Shown: positions 18,098 through 28,075, counted from the first letter of the stretch. The stretch is DNA of 64,000 nucleotides from Bacteroidota bacterium (GCA_963169355.1 CAUJCR010000006.1:156484-220483); one strand, 5' to 3'. Numbers and translations: made by a program. Notes: generated by a model from the letters alone, not told the origin.

Positions 18098-19561
18098 ATG
18101 TTAGTTGGATTATTAATTTTTGTACCACTTATAGCAAGTTTATTGGTACTGTTTACTAAAGGAAAAGCATCGCGAACTGCTGCTTTAGGGTTGTCTATAA
18201 TTGAGCTTGTAATTGCAGCTGTTGTGTTTTTTCAATTCAAGCACAATCCAGATAATGCAGCCCTTACTTTAAATTACTCATGGATTGAATCAATGGGCAT
18301 TCATTTTTCGGTAAGTATTAATGCTTTATCATTGTTAATGGTGTTGTTAACGGCATTTTTAACACCATTAATTATTTTATCATCATTTAATACAGAGTAT
18401 GAAAATCCACATTCATTTTATAGTCTTATTTTATTTATGCAAATGGCATTAGTGGGTGTGTTTACTACTAATGACGGATTTTTATTTTACATATTCTGGG
18501 AGTTAGCGTTAATTCCTATTTATTTTATTTGTTTGTTGTGGGGTGGCGAAAACAGAGGCAGAATAACCTTCAAGTTTTTTGTTTATACCTTATTTGGTTC
18601 ATTATTTATGTTAATAGGATTAGTTTATTTATATAATCATACAGGCATTGATACAGGCATTAAATCGTGGGCGGTGAATGATTTATATGTTGCTGGAAAA
18701 TCGTTATCACTTAATCAGCAGTCTTTTGTGTTTTGGGCTATTTTCTTAGCCTTTGCGGTTAAGATGCCTGTTTTTCCATTACACACATGGCAGCCAGATA
18801 CTTATGTTAATGCGCCTACACAAGGCACCATGTTGCTTTCGGGTATTATGCTTAAAATGGGAACATTTGGTGCTATAAAATGGTTATTGCCTATTACACC
18901 ACTTGCACTTGAAAGATGGGGTTATTTAGTAATTGCCTTATCTATTATTGGTATTATATACGCATCATGTATAGCAATTGTTCAAAAAGATTATAAACGA
19001 TTAATTGCTTATTCTTCTATTGCACACGTTGGTTTAATTTCGGCTGGTATTTTTACAGCCAATCAGCAAGGTATTCAGGGTAGCTTGGTGCAAATGTTAG
19101 CGCATGGTGTTAATGTGGTAGGATTGTTTTTAATAGCAGATATTTTAATGCGTCACACTGGAACTCGTGAGTTAAATAAATTAGGTGGCATCAGAAATAT
19201 GAATGGCAATTTTGCGGTGCTATTTCTTATTATTATGATGGGAGCAGTTGCTCTTCCTTTAACTAATGGTTTTATTGGTGAGTTTTTATTAATAAATTCA
19301 GTTTTTCAATACCATGCTATTGCAGGAGCCTTTGCGGGGTTAACCATTATTTTAGGAGCAGTGTATATGTTGCGTAGTTACCAAGCCATTATGTTGGGCG
19401 AGCGCCATGATTCGGCAGTAGCTTTTGGATCACTTGCTTCATCAGATAAATGGGCGTTGTATATTATTTGTGCTACGGTTATTGTTTTAGGTGTTTATCC
19501 AAAACCAATTAGCGATTTAGCTGAAGAAGGTGCTAAACTCATCATAATGAATTTAAAGTAA
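18098..19561 (+). CDS. nuoM: NADH-quinone oxidoreductase subunit M (antiporter-like)
   Basis: A 487-residue proton-pumping subunit. Key segments are FYIFWELALIPIYFICLLWGG, with the conserved Glu, and AVKMPVFPLHTWQPDTYVNAPTQGTMLLSGIMLKMGTFG, where NuoM differs from NuoL by HTWQPD. It starts 20 bases after nuoL. Confidence 0.98.
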   Translation: MLVGLLIFVPLIASLLVLFTKGKASRTAALGLSIIELVIAAVVFFQFKHNPDNAALTLNYSWIESMGIHFSVSINALSLLMVLLTAFLTPLIILSSFNTEYENPHSFYSLILFMQMALVGVFTTNDGFLFYIFWELALIPIYFICLLWGGENRGRITFKFFVYTLFGSLFMLIGLVYLYNHTGIDTGIKSWAVNDLYVAGKSLSLNQQSFVFWAIFLAFAVKMPVFPLHTWQPDTYVNAPTQGTMLLSGIMLKMGTFGAIKWLLPITPLALERWGYLVIALSIIGIIYASCIAIVQKDYKRLIAYSSIAHVGLISAGIFTANQQGIQGSLVQMLAHGVNVVGLFLIADILMRHTGTRELNKLGGIRNMNGNFAVLFLIIMMGAVALPLTNGFIGEFLLINSVFQYHAIAGAFAGLTIILGAVYMLRSYQAIMLGERHDSAVAFGSLASSDKWALYIICATVIVLGVYPKPISDLAEEGAKLIIMNLK

Positions 19562-19616
19562 TAGATAATTAATTATAAAACGTAGAAGAATAAAATTTTC
19601 AAATAGTTAAAGTAAT

Positions 19617-21005
19617 ATGAAAGGTCTTTTTATTATAGCTGCACTCGGAATTTTAGCCATGTTAGCCGAAATTTTTAAATTTAAAAAAGTATTATATCCT
19701 TTGGTATTAGTGGGTATTTTAGGTGCTTATGCCGCTAATTTCACGGAGTGGAATAATACCTTAAACATTCCTGCTTTTTCAAACATGATTATGTTTGATA
19801 ATGTAGCATTGGTGTTTAGTGGTGTGATTTTAATTACAGCATTCTTTTGGTTCATATTAGCTAACGATTATTTTGAACACGATCATATTACAGATCATTT
19901 TGCCTTAGTGTTATTTTCTTTAGTGGGCGCATTAATGCTTACATCATTTAGTAATATGACAACTTTGTTTTTAGGTGTTGAGATTTTATCAATTCCTATG
20001 TATGTGTTAGCAGCAAGTCAAAAAAGATTGGTGGTATCCAACGAGGCTGGCTTTAAGTATTTAATTATGGGTTCGTTTGCAAGTGGGTTTTTATTATTTG
20101 GAATTGCGTTAATTTATGGTGCTACTGGTAGTTTTGATTTGATGGAGATTCGTTCATACATCACTCAGTCTAATGGTAATATGCCCGCATTTTTTTACGC
20201 AGGTGTAGTTGTTATATTAGCGGCTATGAGTTTTAAAGTTAGTGCAGCCCCTTTCCACTTTTGGGCACCCGATGTGTACGAGGGCTCGCCAACCGTAATT
20301 ACTACTTTAATGATTACAATTGTAAAAACAGCAGCTTTTGCAGCCTTTATGCATTTATTCTTAGTAGTGTTTGGTAAGGTAAATGATGTGTGGGGAATGG
20401 TTTTAGCTTGCATTATTGCGCTTTCATTAGTTATTTCTAATGTTACTGCGGCTACACAAACTAATGTAAAACGCTTGTTAGCATATTCAAGTATTAGCCA
20501 TGCTGCTTTTATGTTAATGGCCATTTTAGCCAATAGCCGTCCTTGGGGAAGCATTAACTCCGTTTTATATTATACTTTAGCGTATTCTATTAGTTCTATT
20601 ACGGCTTTTACAGTGCTTTATAATGTGGCAAAAAATAAAAATAGCGAAGAAATTAGTGCATTTAATGGCTTAGGTAAAAAGCATCCATTAATGGCATTGT
20701 GTATGGTAATTGCGTTATTTTCGTTAGCTGGTATTCCTGTAACTGCTGGCTTCTTTGCTAAGTATTATGTGTTCTCAGTTTTAGTAGGCACCACTTATAA
20801 ATGGTTAATGGTTATTGCAATTTTAGCTTCGTTAGTCGGCGTGTATTATTATTTTAAAATCATTATTGCTATGTATTTTAAACATGATGAATCTCATGAA
20901 CCAATTAAGATCGAATTTTCACATGTGTTGTTAATGATTATTACAACATTAATTACACTGGCAATAGGTATTGTACCTGGTTATATTGTTGAAATTTTTG
21001 GCTAG
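19617..21005 (+). CDS. nuoN: NADH-quinone oxidoreductase subunit N (antiporter-like)
   Basis: A 462-residue last subunit of the operon and third antiporter-like pump. Recognised by FLGVEILSIPMYVLAASQKR with the conserved Glu, FKVSAAPFHFWAPDVYEGSPTVITT, and RLLAYSSISHAAFMLM. No hairpin terminator is obvious in the 95 bases before the usp gene, which has its own promoter element. The long antisense open frame at 20195-20554 is a shadow. Confidence 0.98.
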   Translation: MKGLFIIAALGILAMLAEIFKFKKVLYPLVLVGILGAYAANFTEWNNTLNIPAFSNMIMFDNVALVFSGVILITAFFWFILANDYFEHDHITDHFALVLFSLVGALMLTSFSNMTTLFLGVEILSIPMYVLAASQKRLVVSNEAGFKYLIMGSFASGFLLFGIALIYGATGSFDLMEIRSYITQSNGNMPAFFYAGVVVILAAMSFKVSAAPFHFWAPDVYEGSPTVITTLMITIVKTAAFAAFMHLFLVVFGKVNDVWGMVLACIIALSLVISNVTAATQTNVKRLLAYSSISHAAFMLMAILANSRPWGSINSVLYYTLAYSISSITAFTVLYNVAKNKNSEEISAFNGLGKKHPLMALCMVIALFSLAGIPVTAGFFAKYYVFSVLVGTTYKWLMVIAILASLVGVYYYFKIIIAMYFKHDESHEPIKIEFSHVLLMIITTLITLAIGIVPGYIVEIFG

Positions 21006-21076
21006 TCTCAAAGATTTTAACATTGATTTATATCATAACTCGTCTATTTTGAATCTAAATTTATCGATTTTTTTGC

Positions 21077-21084
21077 TATATTTG
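21077..21084 (+). promoter_or_regulatory. -7 promoter element of the usp gene
   Basis: TATATTTG matches TAnnTTTG and lies 16 bases before the ATG at 21101. No TTTG at the ideal 19-base distance is present, so only the -7 element is reported. Confidence 0.45.
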
Positions 21085-21100
21085 TCAAAAAACAGACAAT

Positions 21101-21925
21101 ATGGCGATTCATGAAAATGGTTCAATCTTAATCCCGATTGATTTTTCCAAGCAATCATTAATAGCAATAGAGCAGTCTTATAATTTGGCTAAATACACCA
21201 AATCTAAAATTATATTAATGTATGCTTCGCCTAGTGGAGGTACAGAACATGCAACTGAAATAAAAGCATTAGCCGAAAAAACACAACAACAATCTGGGCA
21301 ACAAACCGAATACATTTTACTTAAAGGCAATATTTTTGACTTAATAGATGACAAAGCAGAGGAACTAAAATCATCCTTAATCGTTATAGGATTAGATACG
21401 CAAACACGGTTTAGAAGTTTTATTGGTGTAACTAATGTTGGGAAATTTTTAAAGAATGCGCCATGCCCTGTAATTACGATAAGAGGAGTTGATAATAGAA
21501 ACAGTTGTAAAAATATTTTAATGCCTATTGATTTAAGTGCCGAGAGTAGAGAAAAAGTAGGAACGGCTGTTCAGGTAGCAAAATATTATGGTGCAACCGT
21601 AAGAATTATTTCAATTTTTAGCCCGAGTGATGAGAAATTTGAAAATGAAATTTTACCTTATATCAATCAAATTAAAAAATTTATAAAAGATAGAGGCGTA
21701 GAGTGTACCAATAAATTAATTCCATCTAAGAATGCAGTAGAAGCTATTATTTCGTATGCTAATAATAACGAATGTGATATGATTATTCAAATGAATAAAC
21801 CTTCATTAAGCTTAGGAGAATTATTTGTGGGTGCAGCAGCACAAAACATTGCCGAATCGAGTAACATACCAGTACTTTCTATTAAGCCAATGAAACGTGA
21901 AAGTTTAAGTACGGGCATTCACTAA
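21101..21925 (+). CDS. Universal stress protein with two tandem Usp domains
   Basis: A 274-residue soluble protein made of two UspA-like domains: residues ~7-130 (GSILIPIDFSKQSLIAIEQSYNLAKYTKSKIILMY ... SSLIVIGLDTQTRFRSFIGVTNVGKFLKNAPCPVITI) and ~140-270 (KNILMPIDLSAESREKVGTAVQVAKYYGATVRIISI ... NIPVLSIKP). The ATP-binding GXXGXXXXG motif is not cleanly preserved in either half, so nucleotide binding is doubtful. The role of this family in Bacteroidota is not well defined. Its stop codon overlaps the stop codon of the convergent lnt gene. Confidence 0.9.
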   Translation: MAIHENGSILIPIDFSKQSLIAIEQSYNLAKYTKSKIILMYASPSGGTEHATEIKALAEKTQQQSGQQTEYILLKGNIFDLIDDKAEELKSSLIVIGLDTQTRFRSFIGVTNVGKFLKNAPCPVITIRGVDNRNSCKNILMPIDLSAESREKVGTAVQVAKYYGATVRIISIFSPSDEKFENEILPYINQIKKFIKDRGVECTNKLIPSKNAVEAIISYANNNECDMIIQMNKPSLSLGELFVGAAAQNIAESSNIPVLSIKPMKRESLSTGIH

Positions 21926-23505
21926 GCAACTTTCTTTTTAAATCGTAGTATCTGACTTAACAGAAAGAGTAGAATGGCAATTATAGAACTGGTATAAGAA
22001 ATTATATCACCAAATTTCACAAAAAATGTGTGATTGTTTTGTACGCCTACTTTTTTAGAAATGGTTGCTTTTTCCCAATAGGGCGTGGCTTGTTCAACTT
22101 CTCCAAGAGGTGTAATAAAACAAGATATTCCAGTATTAGCACATCTTACAATTTCATTTCGAGTTTCAATAGCTCGTAGTTTAGCGTAAGCTAAATGCTG
22201 ACGATGACCTGGTGTGTTTTCCCACCAACCATCATTAGTAATAATAAAAATGATATTTGCTCCACGTCTAATATAATCAGCTACGTAATCAGAATAAACA
22301 CTCTCATAACAAATAACAGGCGCAATTCCAACTTGTTTGTTATGACTAAAAAACACACCTCGATCATCTTGTGTGCCTAAACTACCCATGGTTCCACCCA
22401 TATCAATAGCAAGACTTTCAAGAGGTTTAAATAGAGCAGGAAACGGCATTCTTTCTACGCCTGGTACTAACTTAGATTTATGATAATAACTGTATGGAGT
22501 ATTTAAAGATAATTGTAATCCTGTATTATAATAATCAAAATAAGTGTCAGAGTTGCCATTTCTTCGCGCTGTAGAACTTAAAGGCTCTCCTGGCTTAAAT
22601 ACTTTAAATGTACTGGCACCAGTTACTATCGTTAAGTTGGGGTAAAATTTCAAAATACTGTCTCTTAAAAATGGAATTGAAAATGTTTCGTTTTCATAGC
22701 CCTCAGTATAATCTTCGGTTAAGAATGTTTCTGGTAAAACTAAAAAATCAGTTGTGCTATCAAGTTTATCTTTTATTTGAATCAGTAAGTTTTGGAGTTG
22801 GATTTCTGGAGAGTAATAAAATTTTTCATTATACGGATCAACATTGGGCTGAACAATAAGTGTATTATAGGTTGAAGCATTGTTTTTTTCTTGACCTCTT
22901 ATATATAGTAAACTATAAGAGATTATAATTGGAATAATAATAGTAGTTAATGGAAATAAAACTTTTTTTAATGATAGAGTTGAGGTTTTTAATACTTGAA
23001 ACAAAAGAATATTGATAATTAATATCCAAAGGCTTCCTCCTGATGTGCCTGTAAACTCATACCATTGTACCCAGTTATGTGTAAAGGCAAAAACATTACC
23101 AAGTGTAAGCCAAGTCCATGTTAAATCCCATAGGGTGTGTCCGTATTCAAAGCCTAACCATATTGGAATTAGTAACCAAATTCCCCAAGGTTTATTAAGC
23201 CGTTGTTTTAGACGATGCCAAATCATAAAAACAACACACATTAAAATAGCATTACAAACAATAGCTAATGCGGCACCACCAAAAGATGCAAAATAAATCC
23301 ACCATGTAACCAAAAGATTCCATAAGAAAAACGTAAAATAACTTAAACCGATGAGTTTAAGTTTATTTTCAGATATTCTATCTTCAATGATTAGTAACGG
23401 TATCCACGCAATGAAAATGAGGAATGTAAAAGGAGAAAACCAACTTGCGCTTAATAGTACAGCACTAAGTATGGCTAAAACAAAATTTGGAATGCGATTA
23501 AACAT
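21922..23505 (-). CDS. lnt: Apolipoprotein N-acyltransferase
   Basis: A 527-residue inner-membrane enzyme that adds the third acyl chain to lipoproteins. The first ~190 residues hold the membrane helices (FVLAILSAVLLSASWFSPFTFLIFIAWIPLL onwards). The periplasmic nitrilase-like domain follows, with the Glu (VLPETFL), Lys (YHKSKLVPGVERMPF) and Cys (APVICYESVYSDY) catalytic triad all visible, and the conserved IIFIITNDGWW...GHRQHLAYAKLRAIE segment. A single membrane helix ends the protein. It overlaps the usp stop codon tail to tail by four bases, so no terminator can lie between them. The phosphatase gene lies 27 bases upstream on the same strand, suggesting an operon. Confidence 0.96.
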   Translation of the reverse strand: MFNRIPNFVLAILSAVLLSASWFSPFTFLIFIAWIPLLIIEDRISENKLKLIGLSYFTFFLWNLLVTWWIYFASFGGAALAIVCNAILMCVVFMIWHRLKQRLNKPWGIWLLIPIWLGFEYGHTLWDLTWTWLTLGNVFAFTHNWVQWYEFTGTSGGSLWILIINILLFQVLKTSTLSLKKVLFPLTTIIIPIIISYSLLYIRGQEKNNASTYNTLIVQPNVDPYNEKFYYSPEIQLQNLLIQIKDKLDSTTDFLVLPETFLTEDYTEGYENETFSIPFLRDSILKFYPNLTIVTGASTFKVFKPGEPLSSTARRNGNSDTYFDYYNTGLQLSLNTPYSYYHKSKLVPGVERMPFPALFKPLESLAIDMGGTMGSLGTQDDRGVFFSHNKQVGIAPVICYESVYSDYVADYIRRGANIIFIITNDGWWENTPGHRQHLAYAKLRAIETRNEIVRCANTGISCFITPLGEVEQATPYWEKATISKKVGVQNNHTFFVKFGDIISYTSSIIAILLFLLSQILRFKKKVA

Positions 23506-23532
23506 TGCATAAAGATAGGAGAAATTTTTTGC

Positions 23533-25629
23533 TTAAAGTTTAAATCCAATAACACATACATCATCTACTTGCTCTAGTTTACCTTTCCAATTATCAAATG
23601 ATTGTTCGATGATGGTTTTTTGGATTGCAATGGACTCAGTATGTGAGTTTAATAAGATTTGTTCTAATTGTTTGTATTTATATTTCTTTCCATCTGGTCC
23701 TCCGAATTGATCGGCAAAACCATCGGTAAAGAGGTAAAAACAAGTACCAATTTCGTATTTTACTCTGTGTGTTGTAAAAGGCTTAGGATTGTCAATTTTC
23801 CCAATAGGTTGCTTATCTGGTTTTATCTTTATTAACTCATTATTATAAATATACCATAATGGATTGTTTGCACCACTCCAGTTAATCTCAGTACTTATTT
23901 CGCCAGATTGTGGATGAGTTGTTTTTTTAATATGTATAAGCGAAATATCCATACCATCTTTCACATCCGCATCACTTTTTTCAAACGTTTCTATTACTAG
24001 TTCTCTTGTTTTGTTTAAGATTTCTCCTGGCATTTGTAATTCAAATTCCTTTACTGAACGAAATAAAGCATTAGAACACACAATAGATACAAGGGCGCCT
24101 GGCACACCATGCCCTGTACTATCCGCAGCTGCTATATAGTAGTGTGTAGTATTGTCTAGAGTAAACGAATAAGACCAATAAAAATCACCTGCTACAATGT
24201 CTTTAGGTTTGTATATTATAAAATTTTGAGGCAAATGTTTATCTATAAATTTTTTAGGAGGCAATATAGCTTCTTGTAAACGCTTAGCATAAGTAATAGA
24301 ATCTAAAATCTCTTTTTGTTTTTCTTCGAGGGTTAATTTTTGCTCATTAATTTGTTGCGTTCTAACTCTTACTTTTTCTTCTAGTTCTTGATTAGTGATG
24401 TTCTGTAATTTTTGAATCTCTTCTAGGTTTTCAATAATTTTTTGTTGGGCTAATTCGCTGGTTGCTTTAAAACGGTTGTACTTATCAGCTAAACCTAGCG
24501 ATAATAAAATCATTTCAATTCCTGATCCAAAGTGCATAACATATTCAGTAAAAGAATTAGATGGTAACATGCCCAAATCTTTTAAAACATAAATGATTAC
24601 ACTTGCAAGCACAAAGGTATAGGCAATGGAATAAAACTTAGCTGATTTATTTCCTCTTATCCAAGAAGTTACACCCACTAAAATACCGATGAGAGAAACT
24701 AATGCTGCAAAAATTGAGCAAGCAATGTCATGAAATATAATATCTGGATAAATGAATAATAGAACTATAAATACATATACAGGAATATTAAACCCTAATA
24801 TTAATTTGTAACCAAACAACCAAGTGCGTTTTAATTCTAAGAATGAAACGGCAAACCAGGTTCCGAAAATAGTAGAAGCATAAATCCAAAAGTATAAAGC
24901 AAGATTATTAAGCTGAGGCGAATTAGGTAACATGTACTTAAACATGTAACCATCAAAATTAAATAAACTCATGCCGTAGCAGAAAAGAAAGGAGATATAA
25001 AACAGGTAAGATTTATCTTTTAAACGCGTATATAAAAAGAAATTAAATAAAAAGATAAAAAGCAAAGCACCATAATACAGGCCAGTTCCCCACGACAACT
25101 CAGTAAATGTTTTAATTAATGCCGACTCGCTATATAGCTTAACAGGAGCTAATAAACTAATTTCGCATTTTATTTTTAAATACACATCTACTACTTTATT
25201 AGCGTTAGGAGGCAGCTTAACTAAAAAATCGGGCAGGTTGTAGTTTCGAGTATTAAATGTAAAATGATCACCAAAAACATATTTTTCAATCACATGATTG
25301 TCTTGTACAAAATATACTTCAATAGAATCAATTAATGGATTTTCAAAATGTAGATAATAATTTTCTTGTGTGTTTTCGTTATAATATGAAAATGCAAACC
25401 AGTGGGGTAATTTAGTGTAAGTAAGATTTACAGCAGATACAGTAAACTTCTCAAAATCCAACAACTGTATATCTTTTATCGTTTTAGTTTCGGTAGAATC
25501 GCAAAAATGCGAAAGTTTTATTTCCTGAATTGGTTTTTGTTTTTGTAACAAATAAATATTATGAGCATAGGTGCCAATGGAGTGTCCTGCAATAAAAAGT
25601 ATGAGCCAATATTTAATAGTACCTAGCAT
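23533..25629 (-). CDS. 7TM-DISM sensor with coiled coil and SpoIIE/PP2C phosphatase domain
   Basis: A signal-transduction membrane protein of about 698 residues. I choose the ATG at 25627-25629 because it gives a clean signal peptide (MLGTIKYWLILFIAGHSIGTYAHN); an ATG 13 codons upstream (25668) also exists. Order: extracytoplasmic 7TMR-DISM sensor domain (~20-170), seven membrane helices (~180-390), coiled coil (~400-450, rich in QKIIENLEEIQKLQN), then a SpoIIE-type PP2C phosphatase (~460-698). The phosphatase carries KPKDIVAGDFYW and DSTGHGVPGALVS, with the metal-binding aspartates, and a C-terminal DDVCVIGFKL. Such proteins dephosphorylate anti-anti-sigma-type partners in known systems; the partner here is not in the window. 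The gene faces away from glnN. Confidence 0.9.
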   Translation of the reverse strand: MLGTIKYWLILFIAGHSIGTYAHNIYLLQKQKPIQEIKLSHFCDSTETKTIKDIQLLDFEKFTVSAVNLTYTKLPHWFAFSYYNENTQENYYLHFENPLIDSIEVYFVQDNHVIEKYVFGDHFTFNTRNYNLPDFLVKLPPNANKVVDVYLKIKCEISLLAPVKLYSESALIKTFTELSWGTGLYYGALLFIFLFNFFLYTRLKDKSYLFYISFLFCYGMSLFNFDGYMFKYMLPNSPQLNNLALYFWIYASTIFGTWFAVSFLELKRTWLFGYKLILGFNIPVYVFIVLLFIYPDIIFHDIACSIFAALVSLIGILVGVTSWIRGNKSAKFYSIAYTFVLASVIIYVLKDLGMLPSNSFTEYVMHFGSGIEMILLSLGLADKYNRFKATSELAQQKIIENLEEIQKLQNITNQELEEKVRVRTQQINEQKLTLEEKQKEILDSITYAKRLQEAILPPKKFIDKHLPQNFIIYKPKDIVAGDFYWSYSFTLDNTTHYYIAAADSTGHGVPGALVSIVCSNALFRSVKEFELQMPGEILNKTRELVIETFEKSDADVKDGMDISLIHIKKTTHPQSGEISTEINWSGANNPLWYIYNNELIKIKPDKQPIGKIDNPKPFTTHRVKYEIGTCFYLFTDGFADQFGGPDGKKYKYKQLEQILLNSHTESIAIQKTIIEQSFDNWKGKLEQVDDVCVIGFKL

Positions 25630-25700
25630 TCCCGCCCTTAATATACAACAATTTAAGGATACAGACATTGAAAATTGCCATTTATCATCTTTTTATGAAG

Positions 25701-25822
25701 TAGGGGGATATCTTTAGCGCCTTGATAGTATTTTTTAATAAAAGTACTTTTTTATGTGGTACCCCCCCCATTTTTTTATAGTTTATTAAAAAAAATATAC
25801 TTTTTTTATTTGTACCCCCTAT
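25701..25822. promoter_or_regulatory. Three TACCCCC boxes in the phosphatase/glnN divergent region
   Basis: The boxes are TAGGGGGATA (25701-25710, reverse orientation), TACCCCCCCCAT (25760-25771, a run of eight C) and TACCCCCTAT (25813-25822). The second and third belong to an imperfect ~34-base duplication that also includes the flanking T-runs. The third box directly follows the TTTG of the glnN -33 element. They are striking in such AT-rich DNA and could be operator sites; this is inference only. Confidence 0.4.
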
Positions 25823-25839
25823 TTTTTTATATATATTTG
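25809..25839 (+). promoter_or_regulatory. Promoter of glnN
   Basis: TTTG (25809-25812), 19-base spacer, TATATTTG (25832-25839): a full match to the Bacteroidota housekeeping promoter. The predicted start gives a leader of roughly 35 bases before the ATG at 25880. A C-rich box lies inside the spacer. Confidence 0.7.
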
Positions 25840-25879
25840 CCAAAAAAATTATTTTTTAAATTTTAAGATATAAAAAAAT

Positions 25880-28075
25880 ATGAGCACAAGACGAATTTTA
25901 GCAATGCAAGACGTTGTAAAACGCACTCCAGTTGAGTTTTCAAAACCAAAAAACCAACAAGTATCGCAATACTATGGTTCAAAAGTATTTGGCATAGATG
26001 CTATGCGCGAATTTTTATCCGAAGAAGCGTTTAATAGCATTCAGCAATCTATGAACCAAGGCGTTACTGTAGATAGAAAAATTGCTGATCAAGTGGCAGC
26101 TTGCATGAAAGCTTGGGCGCAAAGTCATGGTGTTACTCACTTTACACATTGGTTTCAACCATTATCTGGCGCAACTGCCGAAAAACACGATGGTTTTTTT
26201 GAACCTATTGAAGGTGGAAGAGCTATTGAGCGCTTTAGTGGAAATGCCTTAGTGCAACAAGAACCCGATGCGTCTTCTTTCCCAAATGGTGGTATTCGTA
26301 ATACATTTGAAGCACGCGGATACACTGCTTGGGACCCTACTTCTCCAGCATTTATTTGGGGAGAAACCTTATGTATTCCTACTATTTTTATTTCCTATAC
26401 TGGCGAGTCGCTTGATTTTAAAACGCCTTTATTAAGATCACTAAGTGCTTTAGATAAAGCGGCTACCGATGTTTGCCAAAGTTATTTTGATAAAAACGTA
26501 ACCAAAGTGATTGCTACATTAGGCTGGGAACAAGAGTATTTTTTAATTGACACAGCTTTACATAATATTCGTTACGATTTACAACAAACAGGGCGTACCT
26601 TATTTGGCCATATTCCTGCCAAAGGGCAACAATTAGAAGATCATTACTGGGGTTCAATTCCTGAGCGTGTGGCGGCATTTATGAAAGACTTTGAATACGA
26701 ATCACATTTATTAGGAATTCCTGTGCGTACTCGTCATAACGAGGTGGCTCCTGCCCAGTTTGAATGCGCGCCAATGTTTGAAGAGATGAATTTAGCAGTT
26801 GATCATAATTTATTATTAATGGACGTGATGGAAAAAGTAGCTATGCGTCATAATTTTAGAGTGCTATTTCATGAAAAACCTTATGCCCGTGTAAATGGTA
26901 GCGGAAAACATAATAATTGGAGCTTAGCAACCAACACAGGAAAAAATTTATTATCGCCAGGTAAAACACCTAAAACTAACTTACAGTTCTTAGCGTTTTT
27001 TATTAATACAGTAAAAGCTGTGTATGAACATGGTGATTTATTAAGAGCATCTATTGCATCGGCTAATAACGATCACCGTTTGGGAGCAAATGAAGCACCA
27101 CCAGCTATTATGTCGGTATTTTTAGGTGAACAACTATCTAAGGTGTTAGATGATTTAGAAAAATCGGTACACAGCGGTAAGATGAGTCCAGAGGAAAAAA
27201 CAGCACTTAAATTAAACATTGGAAAAATTCCGGATATTTTATTAGATAATACCGATAGAAATAGAACCTCGCCATTTGCCTTTACTGGAAATAAATTTGA
27301 GTTTAGAGCGGTAGGATCTTCGGCAAATTGCGGTTGGCCAATGACGGTTTTAAATTCTATTATGGCCGAGCAATTAGTGGCTTTTAAAAAAGACGTTGAT
27401 GCATTAATTGAGAAAAATATTGATAAAGACGAGGCTATTTTCCAAATCTTGAAGAAATACATTATTGAAAGTAAAAAAATTCGTTTTGAAGGTAATGGTT
27501 ATGGCGACGAATGGAAGGCTGAGGCAAAGAAAAGAGGATTAAATAATTTTCCTACTACACCATCGGCACTAGACGCAATGGTTTCTAAAAAGTCGCAAAA
27601 ATTGTTTGAAAACATGGCAATTTTAAACCATAGAGAGTTGGATGCGCGTTATGAAATAGCATTAGAAACCTACACTAAAAAGATACAAATTGAGAGCCGT
27701 ATTTTTGCCGACTTAGTTAATAACCACATTATACCTACAGCGTTGAATTATCAGAAAGCTTTAATTGAAAATGTAACAGGACTAAAAACTATTTTATCTG
27801 CTACCGAGTTTAAAACAGCTGCTGAAACTCAAATCAATTTGATTAAAGAAATTAGCGAGCGTGTAGCCATTATTCGAAATGCCGCTATTGACATGACTGA
27901 GGAAAGAAAAAAAGCAAATAAATTAGATAATGCTAAGAAGCAGGCTCATGCGTATTGCGAAAAAGTAAAGCCATTTTTTGAAACTATTCGCTATAATGTA
28001 GATAAACTTGAAATTATAGTAGATGACGCTACATGGCCTTTGCCAAAATATCGTGAAATGTTGAACTTGCGATAA
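25880..28075 (+). CDS. glnN: Glutamine synthetase type III
   Basis: A 731-residue enzyme making glutamine from glutamate, ammonia and ATP. GSIII is the long form (about 700-730 residues) common in Bacteroidota. The N-terminal GSIII domain is seen in YYGSKVFGIDAMREFLSEEAFNSI. Core motifs are THFTHWFQPLSGATAEKHDGFFEP, GWEQEYFLID (metal ligands), RHNEVAPAQFECAPMF, and NGSGKHNNWSLATNTGKNLLSPG (ATP site). The C-terminal extension is present. A well-formed promoter with three C-rich boxes upstream suggests regulation by nitrogen supply, but no known operator was recognised. Confidence 0.97.
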   Translation: MSTRRILAMQDVVKRTPVEFSKPKNQQVSQYYGSKVFGIDAMREFLSEEAFNSIQQSMNQGVTVDRKIADQVAACMKAWAQSHGVTHFTHWFQPLSGATAEKHDGFFEPIEGGRAIERFSGNALVQQEPDASSFPNGGIRNTFEARGYTAWDPTSPAFIWGETLCIPTIFISYTGESLDFKTPLLRSLSALDKAATDVCQSYFDKNVTKVIATLGWEQEYFLIDTALHNIRYDLQQTGRTLFGHIPAKGQQLEDHYWGSIPERVAAFMKDFEYESHLLGIPVRTRHNEVAPAQFECAPMFEEMNLAVDHNLLLMDVMEKVAMRHNFRVLFHEKPYARVNGSGKHNNWSLATNTGKNLLSPGKTPKTNLQFLAFFINTVKAVYEHGDLLRASIASANNDHRLGANEAPPAIMSVFLGEQLSKVLDDLEKSVHSGKMSPEEKTALKLNIGKIPDILLDNTDRNRTSPFAFTGNKFEFRAVGSSANCGWPMTVLNSIMAEQLVAFKKDVDALIEKNIDKDEAIFQILKKYIIESKKIRFEGNGYGDEWKAEAKKRGLNNFPTTPSALDAMVSKKSQKLFENMAILNHRELDARYEIALETYTKKIQIESRIFADLVNNHIIPTALNYQKALIENVTGLKTILSATEFKTAAETQINLIKEISERVAIIRNAAIDMTEERKKANKLDNAKKQAHAYCEKVKPFFETIRYNVDKLEIIVDDATWPLPKYREMLNLR

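Noticed and set aside
20195..20554. A 119-residue antisense open frame inside nuoN.
   Set aside because: nuoN is unquestionable and the antisense product has no recognisable domain or start context.
27073..27462. A 129-residue antisense open frame inside glnN.
   Set aside because: It overlaps the catalytic core of glutamine synthetase. Long antisense frames are expected by chance over strongly biased codons.
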